In this document: positions 14,019 through 22,416 of the stretch, piece by piece
How the letters are laid out: each line of letters starts with the position of its first letter
Numbering within the stretch: the stretch's first letter is position 1
From: DASQPR01 sp035713725
Lineage (GTDB): Bacteria > Actinomycetota > Actinomycetes > Mycobacteriales > Micromonosporaceae
NCBI GenBank assembly: GCA_035713725.1
Contig: DASTMZ010000071.1
Span: 1-22,658, forward strand
Length of the DNA: 22,658 bases
Direction: 5' to 3'
Translations under genes and position numbers: made by a program
The notes under the pieces: generated by a model
What the model saw: only the letters and a program-made list of their open reading frames with translations
What the model was told of the DNA's origin: nothing
Databases searched by the model: none

Positions 14019-15743
14019 GTGACGTCCGAAGGCACTTACCCGCCCGACCCATACCCGGGGTCGTACGGTTACCCGCCGGACGGCGACGGCGGATCACTCC
14101 ACGAAACCGGCGGATCACCCCACGAAAGTAGCGGATCACCGCAGTACGGGAATCCCGGTTCCGCGTCGTGGCCGCCCATGGACGAGTCGTCGGACCCGGT
14201 CGGCGTACCACAACCTCGTAGCGGGTCGCCCCGTGCTGCTCGTGCCGCGGTCAGCGTGCCCGGCCTTCGTGCCGAGCCACCGTCCGATGCCCCGATGCCC
14301 GGCCAGCCGGCCCCGCCGCCGCGCTCGACTCCGGTCACGTACGGCCGGCCGGCGCAGCCATCAGACGCAGCACCCGACGCGCCTTGGTCGGGATCCGGAC
14401 CAGACGCTGGGTACGGGTCGGAACGTGGGTACGAGTCGCCACGCCAGCGCCGCCACCGGTACGCCGACGACGACAACGACGCGGACGTCGCGGAGAGCGA
14501 CCTGCCCGGCCGGCACAGTGGACCGGTGCCAGCGCAGCGGCCGGACTCTCCGCCATGGGAGGCGCCCAACTCCGATCAATCGCGCGGCCGATTCGGTGAC
14601 CCGACGTCGGCCCCCGGTCCACAGCCGCTTTACGGCGGTGCACCACCCGTGCCGGGTGGCCTCGGCGCCGACATGTCCAGCGCGCCCGACGCGGACGACG
14701 TGCCCAGCGCGCCACCGCGACGCTATGGAGGCGGCGCCCAGGTCTACTCGGGCGGCGTGTACGGCTCGCCGGCCGAGCCCGACCCACCCGCCGGGCCGAC
14801 TGGCGTCGACGGAGCCGGCCGATTCGACGACAACGGTGCGATCCCCGCCAACGGCGGCCGGCCGAAGTCGGGCGGCGCGGTATACGGATCGTCCGGGCTC
14901 TACGGACAACCGCGCCAGGTTCCGGGCGATGACGTTCCGGGGCCGGTACCCATGGGTCCGGGTTTCGGCACTGCGGGCGGTGCACCCGGCGCGGTGCCCC
15001 CGCAGGCGTTCGCGCCGGATGGCGCCCCCGGCCGCGGGCCACTCGGTCGCGCGAGCATGCCGCCCCGGTCCGACCCGCCACGTACCGCGCCACCCGGCCT
15101 ACCTGCCCGGCCGGATATCGCGACCGCGTTCGGTGGCCCGCCGGCGGCCGGTGCGCCTGCGTCGCCGGTCTCGCCCGGGCGTGTTTACGGGGGCGGCCGA
15201 GGCGAGGCGCGACCCGAGCCCGCCGAGTGGTCCGGCCCCGGCCCCGATCACATGTCTCGCTTCGACGGTCCGCCGCCGGTCGACGGCCCGCCGATGCCGC
15301 TCGCGCTACGTCCGGACGGCGCACATCAGTCGACGCGTCGCTGGCCTCGTACGGTGGCGGTGGTCGCGGTGGTCCTGCTCGTGATCGGGCTCGGCGCTGG
15401 GGCGCTCTACTACACGTCCCGGCCGAACGCGCCGACGTACGAGATCGGTGCCTGCGTGACGCACTCCGGCGACAAGGTGGTCGCGGCCGCGTGCAGCGCG
15501 CCGGAGTCGTACAAGATCGTGTCGAAGGTCAGCGATCCGAGCGCCTGTCCCGACACCAAGAACCCGTACGTGTCGGTGAACAACGACAAAACGATCTACT
15601 GTCTCGCCCCGAACAGTGGCGACCAGTCGCCGTCCGGCCAGTCCAGTCCTTCAGGTCAAGCGAGCCCGAACGGTCAGTCGACACCCGGGCAGTCTGGCCA
15701 GACGAACCCGCCGAACGCGACGGGTTCGCCCACTCAGCCCTAG
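14019..15743 (+). CDS. Pro/Gly-rich membrane protein with LppU-like outer domain
   Basis: This 574-residue protein has a long N-terminal part (1-~440) made of Pro, Gly, Ser, Asp and Tyr. It is disordered and probably cytoplasmic, with scattered YGG/VYGS-type motifs. One membrane helix (about 446-467) comes after RRWPR. The outer domain (about 470-535) begins YEIGACVTHSGDKVVAAACS and contains four cysteines, probably two disulfides. This pattern, a G-x-C start, a C-(x)n-Y-K middle and an end in YCLAPN, matches the LppU/SCO3897-type domain of actinobacterial lipoproteins and membrane proteins. The last 40 residues are a Ser/Pro/Gly/Gln repeat tail. Its function is unknown. It stands alone between the Bkd operon and a convergent ABC operon. 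Confidence 0.7.
   Translation: MTSEGTYPPDPYPGSYGYPPDGDGGSLHETGGSPHESSGSPQYGNPGSASWPPMDESSDPVGVPQPRSGSPRAARAAVSVPGLRAEPPSDAPMPGQPAPPPRSTPVTYGRPAQPSDAAPDAPWSGSGPDAGYGSERGYESPRQRRHRYADDDNDADVAESDLPGRHSGPVPAQRPDSPPWEAPNSDQSRGRFGDPTSAPGPQPLYGGAPPVPGGLGADMSSAPDADDVPSAPPRRYGGGAQVYSGGVYGSPAEPDPPAGPTGVDGAGRFDDNGAIPANGGRPKSGGAVYGSSGLYGQPRQVPGDDVPGPVPMGPGFGTAGGAPGAVPPQAFAPDGAPGRGPLGRASMPPRSDPPRTAPPGLPARPDIATAFGGPPAAGAPASPVSPGRVYGGGRGEARPEPAEWSGPGPDHMSRFDGPPPVDGPPMPLALRPDGAHQSTRRWPRTVAVVAVVLLVIGLGAGALYYTSRPNAPTYEIGACVTHSGDKVVAAACSAPESYKIVSKVSDPSACPDTKNPYVSVNNDKTIYCLAPNSGDQSPSGQSSPSGQASPNGQSTPGQSGQTNPPNATGSPTQP
14091..14153 (+). repeat. 21-bp tandem repeat in the Pro/Gly-rich gene
   Basis: Three units of 21 bases start at 14091, 14112 and 14133, each beginning GGATCAC. 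The first two continue with CCACGAAA. They encode GSLHETG, GSPHESS and GSPQYGN. The third unit is diverged. The repeat is in frame and lies in the disordered part of the protein. Confidence 0.75.
15630..15700 (+). repeat. Repeat encoding SPxGQ units in the C-terminal tail
   Basis: Units of 18 bases encode SPSGQS, SPSGQA, SPNGQS and the shorter TPGQSGQ. They form a hydrophilic outer tail after the cysteine-rich domain. The DNA is only partly conserved between units. Confidence 0.65.
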
Positions 15744-15752
15744 TGCATCGGC

Positions 15753-15801
15753 GGACCTTGGAATCGCGGTGGCGTCAACACGCACTTTCATTCCAAGGTC
15801 C
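15753..15801. terminator. 12-bp inverted repeat between convergent genes
   Basis: GGACCTTGGAAT (15753-15764) and its exact complement ATTCCAAGGTCC (15790-15801) flank a 25-base loop that contains a small inner stem (GCGT/ACGC). It lies between two converging stop codons (15743 and 15855), so a shared terminator is the simplest reading. The long loop is unusual for a terminator. Confidence 0.55.
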
Positions 15802-15854
15802 AGGATGGCGCGGTCACGGCCACGGCTTCTCCGAACCGCCGCCGTCCAAGCCGG

Positions 15855-17579
15855 CTACTTCTCGAAGCCCAGCGCCGAGTAGTTGACGGTCTGGAAGCCG
15901 AACGCTCCGAAGTTGACGAGCTTGCTGTTCGTCGCCCAGATGTCCGGACGCTGGTATTCCGGCAGCACCATGACCTCGTTCCAGATCGACACGTCCGCCT
16001 GGTTCGCGAGCTTGATCGCGGTCTGCGGATCGGTCGCCTGGACCGCCTGCTGCATCTGGTTGTCGATCTGGGCGGTGCCGACCCGTGAGAAGTTCGCGTT
16101 CCAGTTGCCGCCCTGCTGGTTCTGGTAGATGCCGACCGAGCCAGTGATCGGGAAGTTAGTCCCGATGTACGAGAACACCGTCATGTCGAACGCGCCCGGC
16201 GCCACGTACTGGTCAAAGAAGTGGTTGACATCAACGGAGTTGATGTTGACCTTGACCTGGACCTGCGCCAGCTGCTGCTGGATCAGTTGCGCCTCGGACA
16301 GCGACACCGCGACCGTGGTCGGGATGACGAGGTTGATCTGCAGCGGCTTGCCCTTCTGGGACGCGGTCGCCGGCACCTGGCCGTTGTTGACGCGCTGGTT
16401 CCCCTGCACGATCCAGCCCTCCTGGGTGAGCATCTGGCTCGCCTTGGACGGGTTGAACGTGCCGACCGTGCCGGCGTTGTTCTGATAGCCGGTCTGGTTC
16501 TGCAGGTAGAAGTGGTTGTTCAGCGGCTGCGGGTTCGATACGCCGAGTGGCCCGAGCAGCGCCTTCGCGATTGCCTGCCGGTTGATCGCCATCGACAACG
16601 CCTGCCGCGTCTTGACGTCGGTGAGCTGCGGCGACGATCCGTTCACCGTGATCTGGCGGAAGTTCGGCCCGCCGGCGGAGCGCAGGTCAACGCCCGAGAA
16701 GCCCTGCACCTGCTTGTACGTCGTGGCGTTCGGTCCGACGTCCAGAAAGTCGATCTCGTGGTTCTGCAGCGCTGCGGCCTGTGCGCTGTCATCGACGACC
16801 CGGAACACGATCTGGTCGAGCTTCGGCTTCTGGCCCCACCAGTTCGGGTTGGGTTTGAGCGTGTACGTCTGCGCACTGGTGTCCTGGCTCGCGAACATGA
16901 ACGGTCCGGCACTGGTCAGCGGCTGCTTGACCCACCCGGTGTTGAACGTGTTCGGGTTGTTGTTCGTCGATGCCGGGTAGAGCAGGCTGAACACCGTCCA
17001 CCACTCGCCGAACGGCGAGCCGAACGTGGCGATTACCTGCTGCGGCGACGAACCCTGGACGACCGATGTGATGTCGGCGTAGCCCGTCGTGCTGACCACC
17101 TTGTAGGCGCTGTTCTTGCCGTTCATCGCCTTCCACTGCGCGATGAAGTCGGCGGCCGTGATCGGCGTGCCATCCGACCACTTCGCCTTCGGGTTGATGT
17201 TGTACGTGACCGTCTGGTGGCCGTTTTGCGTCGCGACCTTCGGCTCCGCCGTCAGGTAGTTCGGGTTGAACGTGAGGTTGTTCTTGGCGTCCGACAGGAA
17301 CAGCTGCGGCATCATCGCGTTCATCATCTGGACGGCGTTGAGCTCGTTGCCGTCGAGTTCGTTCGTGTTGAACTGGACGATCGTGGCGTCGATCGGCCAC
17401 TTGAGCGTGCCGCCCTGGGGGACCTGGTCATAGGGCATCGGGTTGATCTCGTTCTGGCCGGCATTCGCGGTGGTCTGCGACGTCGGTGAGTTCGAGTTGC
17501 CGCCACCGCAACCCGCCGCCACCACGCCCACCACGACCAGCGCGGCCATCACGGCACCCGCGCGTCGCATCTGAATCAC
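15855..17579 (-). CDS. Substrate-binding lipoprotein of an oligopeptide-type ABC importer
   Basis: This family-5 solute-binding protein (DppA/OppA-like) has 574 residues. The lipoprotein signal is MIQMRRAG, a hydrophobic core and the lipobox VAAGC (Cys24). Family features are seen in order: the domain start GGTLKWPIDATI, then the signature region YNINPKAKWSDGTPITAADFIAQWKAM (about 153-179), then LSMAINRQAIAKALLG and the Gly/Asn-rich C-terminal lobe. The protein is rich in Asn and Gln, as is usual for some actinobacterial members. The GTG start (17577-17579) has GGAGG seven to eight bases upstream. It is the last gene of the permease-permease-ATPase-binding protein row and follows the ATPase after a 128-bp AT-richer gap, so it may have its own promoter. 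The substrate (peptide or other) cannot be read from the sequence. Confidence 0.9.
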   Translation of the reverse strand: MIQMRRAGAVMAALVVVGVVAAGCGGGNSNSPTSQTTANAGQNEINPMPYDQVPQGGTLKWPIDATIVQFNTNELDGNELNAVQMMNAMMPQLFLSDAKNNLTFNPNYLTAEPKVATQNGHQTVTYNINPKAKWSDGTPITAADFIAQWKAMNGKNSAYKVVSTTGYADITSVVQGSSPQQVIATFGSPFGEWWTVFSLLYPASTNNNPNTFNTGWVKQPLTSAGPFMFASQDTSAQTYTLKPNPNWWGQKPKLDQIVFRVVDDSAQAAALQNHEIDFLDVGPNATTYKQVQGFSGVDLRSAGGPNFRQITVNGSSPQLTDVKTRQALSMAINRQAIAKALLGPLGVSNPQPLNNHFYLQNQTGYQNNAGTVGTFNPSKASQMLTQEGWIVQGNQRVNNGQVPATASQKGKPLQINLVIPTTVAVSLSEAQLIQQQLAQVQVKVNINSVDVNHFFDQYVAPGAFDMTVFSYIGTNFPITGSVGIYQNQQGGNWNANFSRVGTAQIDNQMQQAVQATDPQTAIKLANQADVSIWNEVMVLPEYQRPDIWATNSKLVNFGAFGFQTVNYSALGFEK

Positions 17580-17707
17580 GGTTCCTCCCCAGGTCCGCCA
17601 GTCCCGTATCGAGGCTGGGTCATATCGGTGGTGGGCCGCCTTCGCCGTACAGTCGACCCACGCCGCGCATATCAGCCTATCTGTCTATATCCGCATAAAA
17701 TGCCTGA
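17580..17707 (-). promoter_or_regulatory. AT-rich gap before the binding-protein gene
   Basis: The 128 bases between the ATPase stop and the binding-protein start include an AT-rich stretch (17669-17703). It has a small palindrome GCAT-AAA-ATGC (17693-17703) and several TATA-like hexamers on the minus strand. This suggests a separate promoter or an mRNA-processing or attenuation site that sets binding-protein level. No single promoter can be chosen with confidence. Confidence 0.4.
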
Positions 17708-19837
17708 TCAGAGTACTACTCGGGCCTCCGCGTAATGACACGACGCCAGATGATCATGGTGGGCCGCGCCGATCTGGTACAGCGGCGGCCCCTCGTCGAT
17801 GCACTTCGACCGCTGGTCGTCGGTGAGCTCGTTGGCGAACTTCTGGCACCGGGTCCGGAACCGGCAGCCGGACGGCGGGTTTGCCGGGCTGGGCAGATCG
17901 CCGGTCAGGACAATGCGGGTACGCCGTCGCTCCCGCCGTGGATCGGGCAGCGGGATCGCGGACAGCAGCGCCTGCGTATAGGGGTGCGACGGGCGTTCGA
18001 AGACCTCGTCGACCTCGCCGATCTCGGAGATCCGGCCGAGATACATGACGGCCACGCGATCGGCGATGTGGCGTACCACCGAAAGATCGTGTGCCACGAA
18101 CAGATAGGACAGCCCCTGCTCCTCCTTGAGCTGCTCGAGAAGGTTGATGATCCCGGCGCGGATCGAGACATCGAGCGCGGAGACCGGCTCGTCGAGCACC
18201 ACTACCTTCGGCTGCAGCGTGAGCGCCCGTGCGATGCCGATGCGTTGCCGTTGGCCACCGGAGAACTCGGACGGGTAGCGGTTCGCGTGCTCCGGGGACA
18301 GCCCGACCGTGTTGAGCAACTCGTAGATGCGGCGACGCTGCTCGTCGGCCGGCACCTTATGGGTACGCATCGGCTCGGCGAGGATGTCCACCACCGGCAG
18401 CCGTGGGTCCAGTGACGCCATCGGATCCTGGAAGACCACCTGCAAGTCGCGTCGGATCGCGAACTTCTCCGACCCGGACATCTTCCCGGTGTCCTGGCCG
18501 AGCACCACGATCTCGCCGCCCATCGGCTTGACCAGGTTGAGGATCTCCATGATCGTGGTTGTCTTGCCGCAGCCCGACTCGCCCACCAGACTGAGCGTTT
18601 CGCCCTCTCGAATGTCGAAACTGATGCCGTCGACCGCGTAGACCGTGCCCACCCGACGGCGCAGCGCCACGCCCTTGGTCAGCGGGTATTGCTTGACCAG
18701 CCCGTCGACCTCGAGGACGACCTGGCGCTTCGCACGGGGTACGGCAGCCACCGCCGGTGGGCCGTGCTCCTCGGTGCGGAAGATGTCGGCGCCGCTCAGG
18801 TTGCCCGCCTCGATGTCTGCCGACCGATGGCAGGCGGCCACGTGCGCCGGACCGGACGCCGGCACCGGATCGAGGCTCGGCTCGACCTCCTCGCAGATCG
18901 TCACGCGCATCGGGCAGCGCGGTGCGAACGGGCAGCCGGCCGGCAGCGCGACGAGCGACGGCGGGCTACCCTCGATCGGCGTGAGCCGTGCTCGCTCCGC
19001 CTGGTCGAGTCGCGGGATCGAGCCGAGCAGCCCCAACGTGTACGGCATCCGCGGTTGCTCGTACACATCGTCGACGTTGCCGGACTCGACGGCGCGACCG
19101 GCGTACATCACGGCGACCCGATCGGCGAAGCCCGCCACCACACCGAGATCGTGCGTGATCATGATGACCGCCGCGCCGGTCACCTCGCGCGCCTTGCGCA
19201 GCACGTCGAGCACCTGTGCCTGGATCGTCACGTCCAGCGCGGTGGTCGGCTCGTCCGCGATGATCAGATCCGGATCGTTCGCGATCGCGATCGCGATCAT
19301 CGCCCGCTGCCGCATGCCACCAGAGAACTCGTGCGGGAACGAGGATGCGCGCTGCTTCGCGTTCGGGATGCCCACCAGATCAAGCAACTCGATTGCACGC
19401 TTGTGCGCGGTATCCCGTGACACGTCGTTGTGGATGCGGATGGACTCTGCGACCTGGTCGCCGACCGTGTAGACCGGGGTGAGCGCGGACAGCGGATCCT
19501 GGAACACCATCGAGATCTTCGCGCCGCGGATCTTCGACATCTCCTTGTCGGACAGGCCGAGCAGTTCGCGGCCGCGGAAGCGTACCGAGCCGGAGACCCG
19601 TGCCTTCGACGGCAACAGACCCATCATCGCGAGCGTGGACACCGACTTGCCGGACCCGGACTCCCCGACGATGGCGAGCACCTCGCCCGAGTTGACGACG
19701 TAGGACAGGCCGCGCACCGCGGTGACCGCGCCGGCCTCGCTGCCGAACGTCACCCGCAGATCGGTGACCTGGAGCAGCGGTGCGCGGTCGTCATCCGCCC
19801 GGTCCAGGGTCTCGTCGAGCGCGGTGTTCGTCCGCAC
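17708..19837 (-). CDS. Fused OppD-OppF type ATPase of an oligopeptide ABC importer
   Basis: Two complete ATPase halves lie in one 709-residue chain. Half 1 has Walker A GESGSGKS (58-65), signature FSGGMRQR and Walker B LIIADEPTTALD. Half 2 has Walker A GESGCGKT (from 419), signature FSGGQRQR and VVLDEPVSALD. Each half ends with the cysteine cluster of the oligopeptide family: GCPFAPRCPMRVTIC with a later CH, and GCRFRTRCQ with KC and CH, a likely iron-sulfur or structural site. Both halves look catalytically intact. The start is GTG at 19835-19837, with GGAGGG seven bases upstream and only one base after the permease stop. A longer GTG start at 19882 would overlap the permease by 44 bases and has no support. 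Fused DppD-DppF proteins occur in many actinobacteria. Confidence 0.92.
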   Translation of the reverse strand: MRTNTALDETLDRADDDRAPLLQVTDLRVTFGSEAGAVTAVRGLSYVVNSGEVLAIVGESGSGKSVSTLAMMGLLPSKARVSGSVRFRGRELLGLSDKEMSKIRGAKISMVFQDPLSALTPVYTVGDQVAESIRIHNDVSRDTAHKRAIELLDLVGIPNAKQRASSFPHEFSGGMRQRAMIAIAIANDPDLIIADEPTTALDVTIQAQVLDVLRKAREVTGAAVIMITHDLGVVAGFADRVAVMYAGRAVESGNVDDVYEQPRMPYTLGLLGSIPRLDQAERARLTPIEGSPPSLVALPAGCPFAPRCPMRVTICEEVEPSLDPVPASGPAHVAACHRSADIEAGNLSGADIFRTEEHGPPAVAAVPRAKRQVVLEVDGLVKQYPLTKGVALRRRVGTVYAVDGISFDIREGETLSLVGESGCGKTTTIMEILNLVKPMGGEIVVLGQDTGKMSGSEKFAIRRDLQVVFQDPMASLDPRLPVVDILAEPMRTHKVPADEQRRRIYELLNTVGLSPEHANRYPSEFSGGQRQRIGIARALTLQPKVVVLDEPVSALDVSIRAGIINLLEQLKEEQGLSYLFVAHDLSVVRHIADRVAVMYLGRISEIGEVDEVFERPSHPYTQALLSAIPLPDPRRERRRTRIVLTGDLPSPANPPSGCRFRTRCQKFANELTDDQRSKCIDEGPPLYQIGAAHHDHLASCHYAEARVVL

Positions 19838-19838
19838 C

Positions 19839-20759
19839 TCACGGCCCTCCGCTGATCTGCGCGTTCGGATCGAGTGCGTCACGCACTCCGTCGCCGACCA
19901 GGTTCACCGCAAGCACGAGGATGACTAGCACCATCGAGGGCAGCCAGAACAACCATGGGTACGTGTCGGCGTTGTTCGTGTATTCGCCGATCAGCGAGCC
20001 GAGCGACACGTCCGGCGCCTGGATGCCGAAGCCGAAATAGGACAGTGCCACTTCGGCGAGGATCAGGCTGCTGACGTTGATCGTTGCGTCGATGATCAGA
20101 AAGGACGCCATGTTCGGCAGGATGTGGCGTCCGATGATCTTCCAGCCGGGTACGCCCATGAAACGTGCCGATGCCACGAACTCCCGCTCGCGCAGTGACT
20201 GCGTCAGGCCGCGCACCACGCGGGCGGTCAGCATCCACTGGAATGCCGCCAGCAGCACCACGAAGATGAGCCACGTCTTGCCCCGGAACAGCGGGGATAG
20301 CACCGCCACGATGAGGAAGGACGGCAACACCAGCAGCAGGTCGATGAGGACGACAACGGCCCGGTCGGCGTACCGGCCGAAGTATCCGGCGATCGCGCCG
20401 AGGATGCCGGCGACGCCGGTGGCGAGCACCGCGCCGATGAGACCGATCAGCAACGACTTCTGCAGGCCGCGCATGGTCTGTGCGAACACGTCCTGGCCAA
20501 GCGTGTTGGTGCCAAACCAGTGCGAGGTGGTCGGCGGCGAGAACGGGTTGTTCACGTCGACCTCGGTGTAGGACCATTTCGTCAGGTACGGGCCGACGAA
20601 CGCCGCGAAGAACAGCAACACCACGACAATCAGGCCGGCGACCGCCGTCTTCCGGCGCAGAAACCGCCGCACCACCAGCCGGCCACGGGACGTGGGTGCG
20701 GTCTCGCCGAGGACGTTTTCCTCCTCGGCGAGGACGATCGGCTCCGATGGCGTCGCCAT
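19839..20759 (-). CDS. ABC importer permease, OppC/DppC type
   Basis: This inner-membrane permease has 306 residues. After a cytoplasmic N-terminus (1-~35) comes the first membrane helix (about 38-58, AVAGLIVVVLLFFAAFVGPYL). The segment HWFGTNTLGQDVFAQTMRG is the OppC_N-type signature. Four or more helices follow. The EAA loop EFVASARFMGVPGWKIIGRHILPN, which contacts the ATPase, is at about 195-218. The ATG (20757-20759) follows the OppB-type gene by nine bases. The stop is one base from the start of the fused ATPase. The gene order and tight spacing indicate one operon. Confidence 0.93.
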   Translation of the reverse strand: MATPSEPIVLAEEENVLGETAPTSRGRLVVRRFLRRKTAVAGLIVVVLLFFAAFVGPYLTKWSYTEVDVNNPFSPPTTSHWFGTNTLGQDVFAQTMRGLQKSLLIGLIGAVLATGVAGILGAIAGYFGRYADRAVVVLIDLLLVLPSFLIVAVLSPLFRGKTWLIFVVLLAAFQWMLTARVVRGLTQSLREREFVASARFMGVPGWKIIGRHILPNMASFLIIDATINVSSLILAEVALSYFGFGIQAPDVSLGSLIGEYTNNADTYPWLFWLPSMVLVILVLAVNLVGDGVRDALDPNAQISGGP

Positions 20760-20768
20760 GGTGCGCGC

Positions 20769-21755
20769 CTACGAAACCCGTACGCGTGGATCGAGCGCGG
20801 CGTATGCGACGTCGGACAGGATGCCGGCCAGCAGCACCAGAATCGCGACGAACAGCGTCGTTGCGGCCGTCGAATTGATGTCCTGTGTGGTGATCGCGTT
20901 GACCAGGTATTCGCCCATGCCGTGCCAGCTGAAAATGATCTCCACGAAGAACGAGCCGATGAACAGCAGCGCGATGTTGTAGGCGAAGAACGTCGTAAGT
21001 GGAATCAACGCGGTACGCAGGCCGTGCTTGATCAGCGCACGGCTACGGGTCAAACCCTTGGCCTGCGCGGTACGCAGGAAGTCCTGCCCGAGCACGTCGA
21101 GCATCGCGCTGCGCTGGTAGCGGCTGTAGAACGCGGCCGACGCGATGACGAGCACGAGCGTGGGCAGGAACATGTGGCGCGCGCGGTCCCACAGGTCCGG
21201 GAACGACGTCCACGACGAGTCTCCCGGCGTGTATTCGCCGACCGTGAAGAACAGCGGGCTTCCGGTCGCATTGTTCAGGCTGATGCCGACGACCTGGACA
21301 AGCTTGCACAGCACAACGATCGGGATGGACAGCACCACGAAGGAGATGACGGTCGCGACGTGATCGGATAATCGGTACTGCTTGACCGCGCCGTACGCAC
21401 CGATGGCGCAGCCGATGATCGCGCCGATGATCGAGCCGACCAGGACGAGACGCAGGCTGACCCACATTCGCGTACTGATCTGCTGGTTGACCGACTGGCC
21501 GAGAATTGTCTTGCCGAGATCGCCGTGGAGGACGCCGTTGACCCAGGTCACGTACCGCTTGATCACGGGTACGTCGGGATTCATGTTCAAATCGTTCAGA
21601 GTGGCCGTAACGGACGCCGGCGACGGCGGCGGATTGCGACCCTCGAAGCGCAGCTTCGGGTTCAGTTGCGTGGCCGCGAGAAAGTACGCCAGGGTAGTTG
21701 CGATTGCGGCGAGGAGTACCAGGTACACCACCCTGCGGAGCAGGAACCGCACCAT
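20769..21755 (-). CDS. ABC importer permease, OppB/DppB type
   Basis: This inner-membrane permease has 328 residues and is first in the operon. The first membrane helix (about 9-29) is followed by a long outer loop (about 30-95) holding PVIKRYVTWVNGVLHGDLGKTI, the family's typical OppB segment with the LGDLGxS-like core. Further helices are at about 103-125, 137-160, 205-225, 250-275 and 297-318. The EAA loop is DFLRTAQAKGLTRSRALIKHGLRTALIPL (about 228-256). The ATG (21753-21755) has a GGGGGTGG about ten bases upstream. It makes a dimer with the OppC-type protein. Confidence 0.93.
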   Translation of the reverse strand: MVRFLLRRVVYLVLLAAIATTLAYFLAATQLNPKLRFEGRNPPPSPASVTATLNDLNMNPDVPVIKRYVTWVNGVLHGDLGKTILGQSVNQQISTRMWVSLRLVLVGSIIGAIIGCAIGAYGAVKQYRLSDHVATVISFVVLSIPIVVLCKLVQVVGISLNNATGSPLFFTVGEYTPGDSSWTSFPDLWDRARHMFLPTLVLVIASAAFYSRYQRSAMLDVLGQDFLRTAQAKGLTRSRALIKHGLRTALIPLTTFFAYNIALLFIGSFFVEIIFSWHGMGEYLVNAITTQDINSTAATTLFVAILVLLAGILSDVAYAALDPRVRVS

Positions 21756-21773
21756 CGCCTGCCACCCCCGTAG

Positions 21774-21788
21774 CCGTGCTCCGCACGG
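21774..21788. promoter_or_regulatory. Small palindrome in the leader of the ABC operon
   Basis: CCGTGC-TCC-GCACGG lies 19 bases upstream of the first permease ATG. It may be an operator or an mRNA hairpin near the ribosome-binding site. A TAGATT (-10-like, minus strand) lies about 25-30 bases further upstream, without a good -35 box. Confidence 0.35.
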
Positions 21789-21938
21789 ATCACATCACGA
21801 CTCCGAATCTAGCCGCTAAACCGGTAGCTATACGTGCAAAACGGCTCAGATACGGCACCCTACCTGCGACGATGTGTCGCTGGTGTCCTCAGGGTCGCGG
21901 CTCGATCTACGAGATCTGCGTGCGCTGGCCTCCGGCCG

Positions 21939-21944
21939 TACCGT
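21939..21944 (+). promoter_or_regulatory. Putative -10 box of the VOC gene
   Basis: TACCGT ends six bases before the ATG at 21951, the distance expected for a leaderless transcript. No ribosome-binding site precedes the ATG, which fits. Confidence 0.45.
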
Positions 21945-21950
21945 GTTCGC

Positions 21951-22367
21951 ATGGAGCGCCCACCGCTGACCGTGACGTCCGTTGTGATCGGAGCGCGTGA
22001 ACCGCGCGAGCTTGCCGCGTTCTACGAACGCCTTCTTGGTTGGCAGATCGTGGCCAACGAGCCGGCTCGGCCGGGATACCCGCCGGAGGATGGCTGGGCG
22101 ATGCTGCGGTCGCCAAGCGATCGCGGCGTGATGGCGATCGCCGTGCAATGGGAGCCCGACTACGAGCCGCCGGTCTGGCCGCCGCGCAAGGGCGAGCCCG
22201 CGATGATGCTGCACCTCGACATCCAGGCCGACGATGGCGACGTGGCGAACGCCGTCGGGTGGGCGCTCGAGTGCGGCGCGACGCTCGCCGAGCACCAGCC
22301 GCAGGACCACACGCAGGTGTTGTTCGACCCGGCCGGCCACCCGTTCTGCCTGTTCCCCAACGCTTGA
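21951..22367 (+). CDS. VOC/glyoxalase-like protein
   Basis: This 138-residue protein has the beta-alpha-beta-beta-beta plan of the vicinal oxygen chelate fold. The first module is TVTSVVIGAREPRELAAFYERLLGWQIV. The second begins MMLHLDIQADDGDVANAVGWALECGATL and ends in the very typical VLFDPAGHPFCLFP. It belongs to the glyoxalase-like group of small actinobacterial VOC proteins; metal ligands are not clear, and the substrate is unknown. The ATG at 21951 is favoured over an upstream in-frame start at 21834 because the extra part is Arg-rich and unlike the family, and a TACCGT box sits just before the ATG. It is transcribed away from the ABC operon and followed after 49 bases by an antitoxin gene. 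Confidence 0.8.
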   Translation: MERPPLTVTSVVIGAREPRELAAFYERLLGWQIVANEPARPGYPPEDGWAMLRSPSDRGVMAIAVQWEPDYEPPVWPPRKGEPAMMLHLDIQADDGDVANAVGWALECGATLAEHQPQDHTQVLFDPAGHPFCLFPNA

Positions 22368-22397
22368 TGGTTGCCGCCGCTTCGCAGCGCGGTAATA

Positions 22398-22412
22398 CCG
22401 AGTTATACTCGG
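22398..22412. promoter_or_regulatory. Antitoxin operator and -10 box
   Basis: CCGAGT-TAT-ACTCGG is a perfect inverted repeat. It contains TATACT (22404-22409), a near-consensus -10 box, seven bases before the antitoxin ATG. A ribbon-helix-helix antitoxin bound here would shut its own promoter. A weak -35 candidate, TTCGCA (22381-22386), lies 17 bases upstream. Confidence 0.65.
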
Positions 22413-22416
22413 CGGC

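Noticed and set aside
14091..14153. Three short repeats that might suggest a CRISPR array
   Set aside because: The units are 21 bases, contiguous without spacers, and in frame inside a coding gene.
16221..17489. Long open frame antisense to the binding-protein gene
   Set aside because: Its composition (Arg, Leu, Val, Asp) is that of an antisense GC-rich frame. The minus-strand frame is a clear lipoprotein family member.
19838..19882. Earlier GTG start of the fused ATPase
   Set aside because: It overlaps the permease by 44 bases and lacks a ribosome-binding site. GTG 19837 has GGAGGG seven bases upstream.
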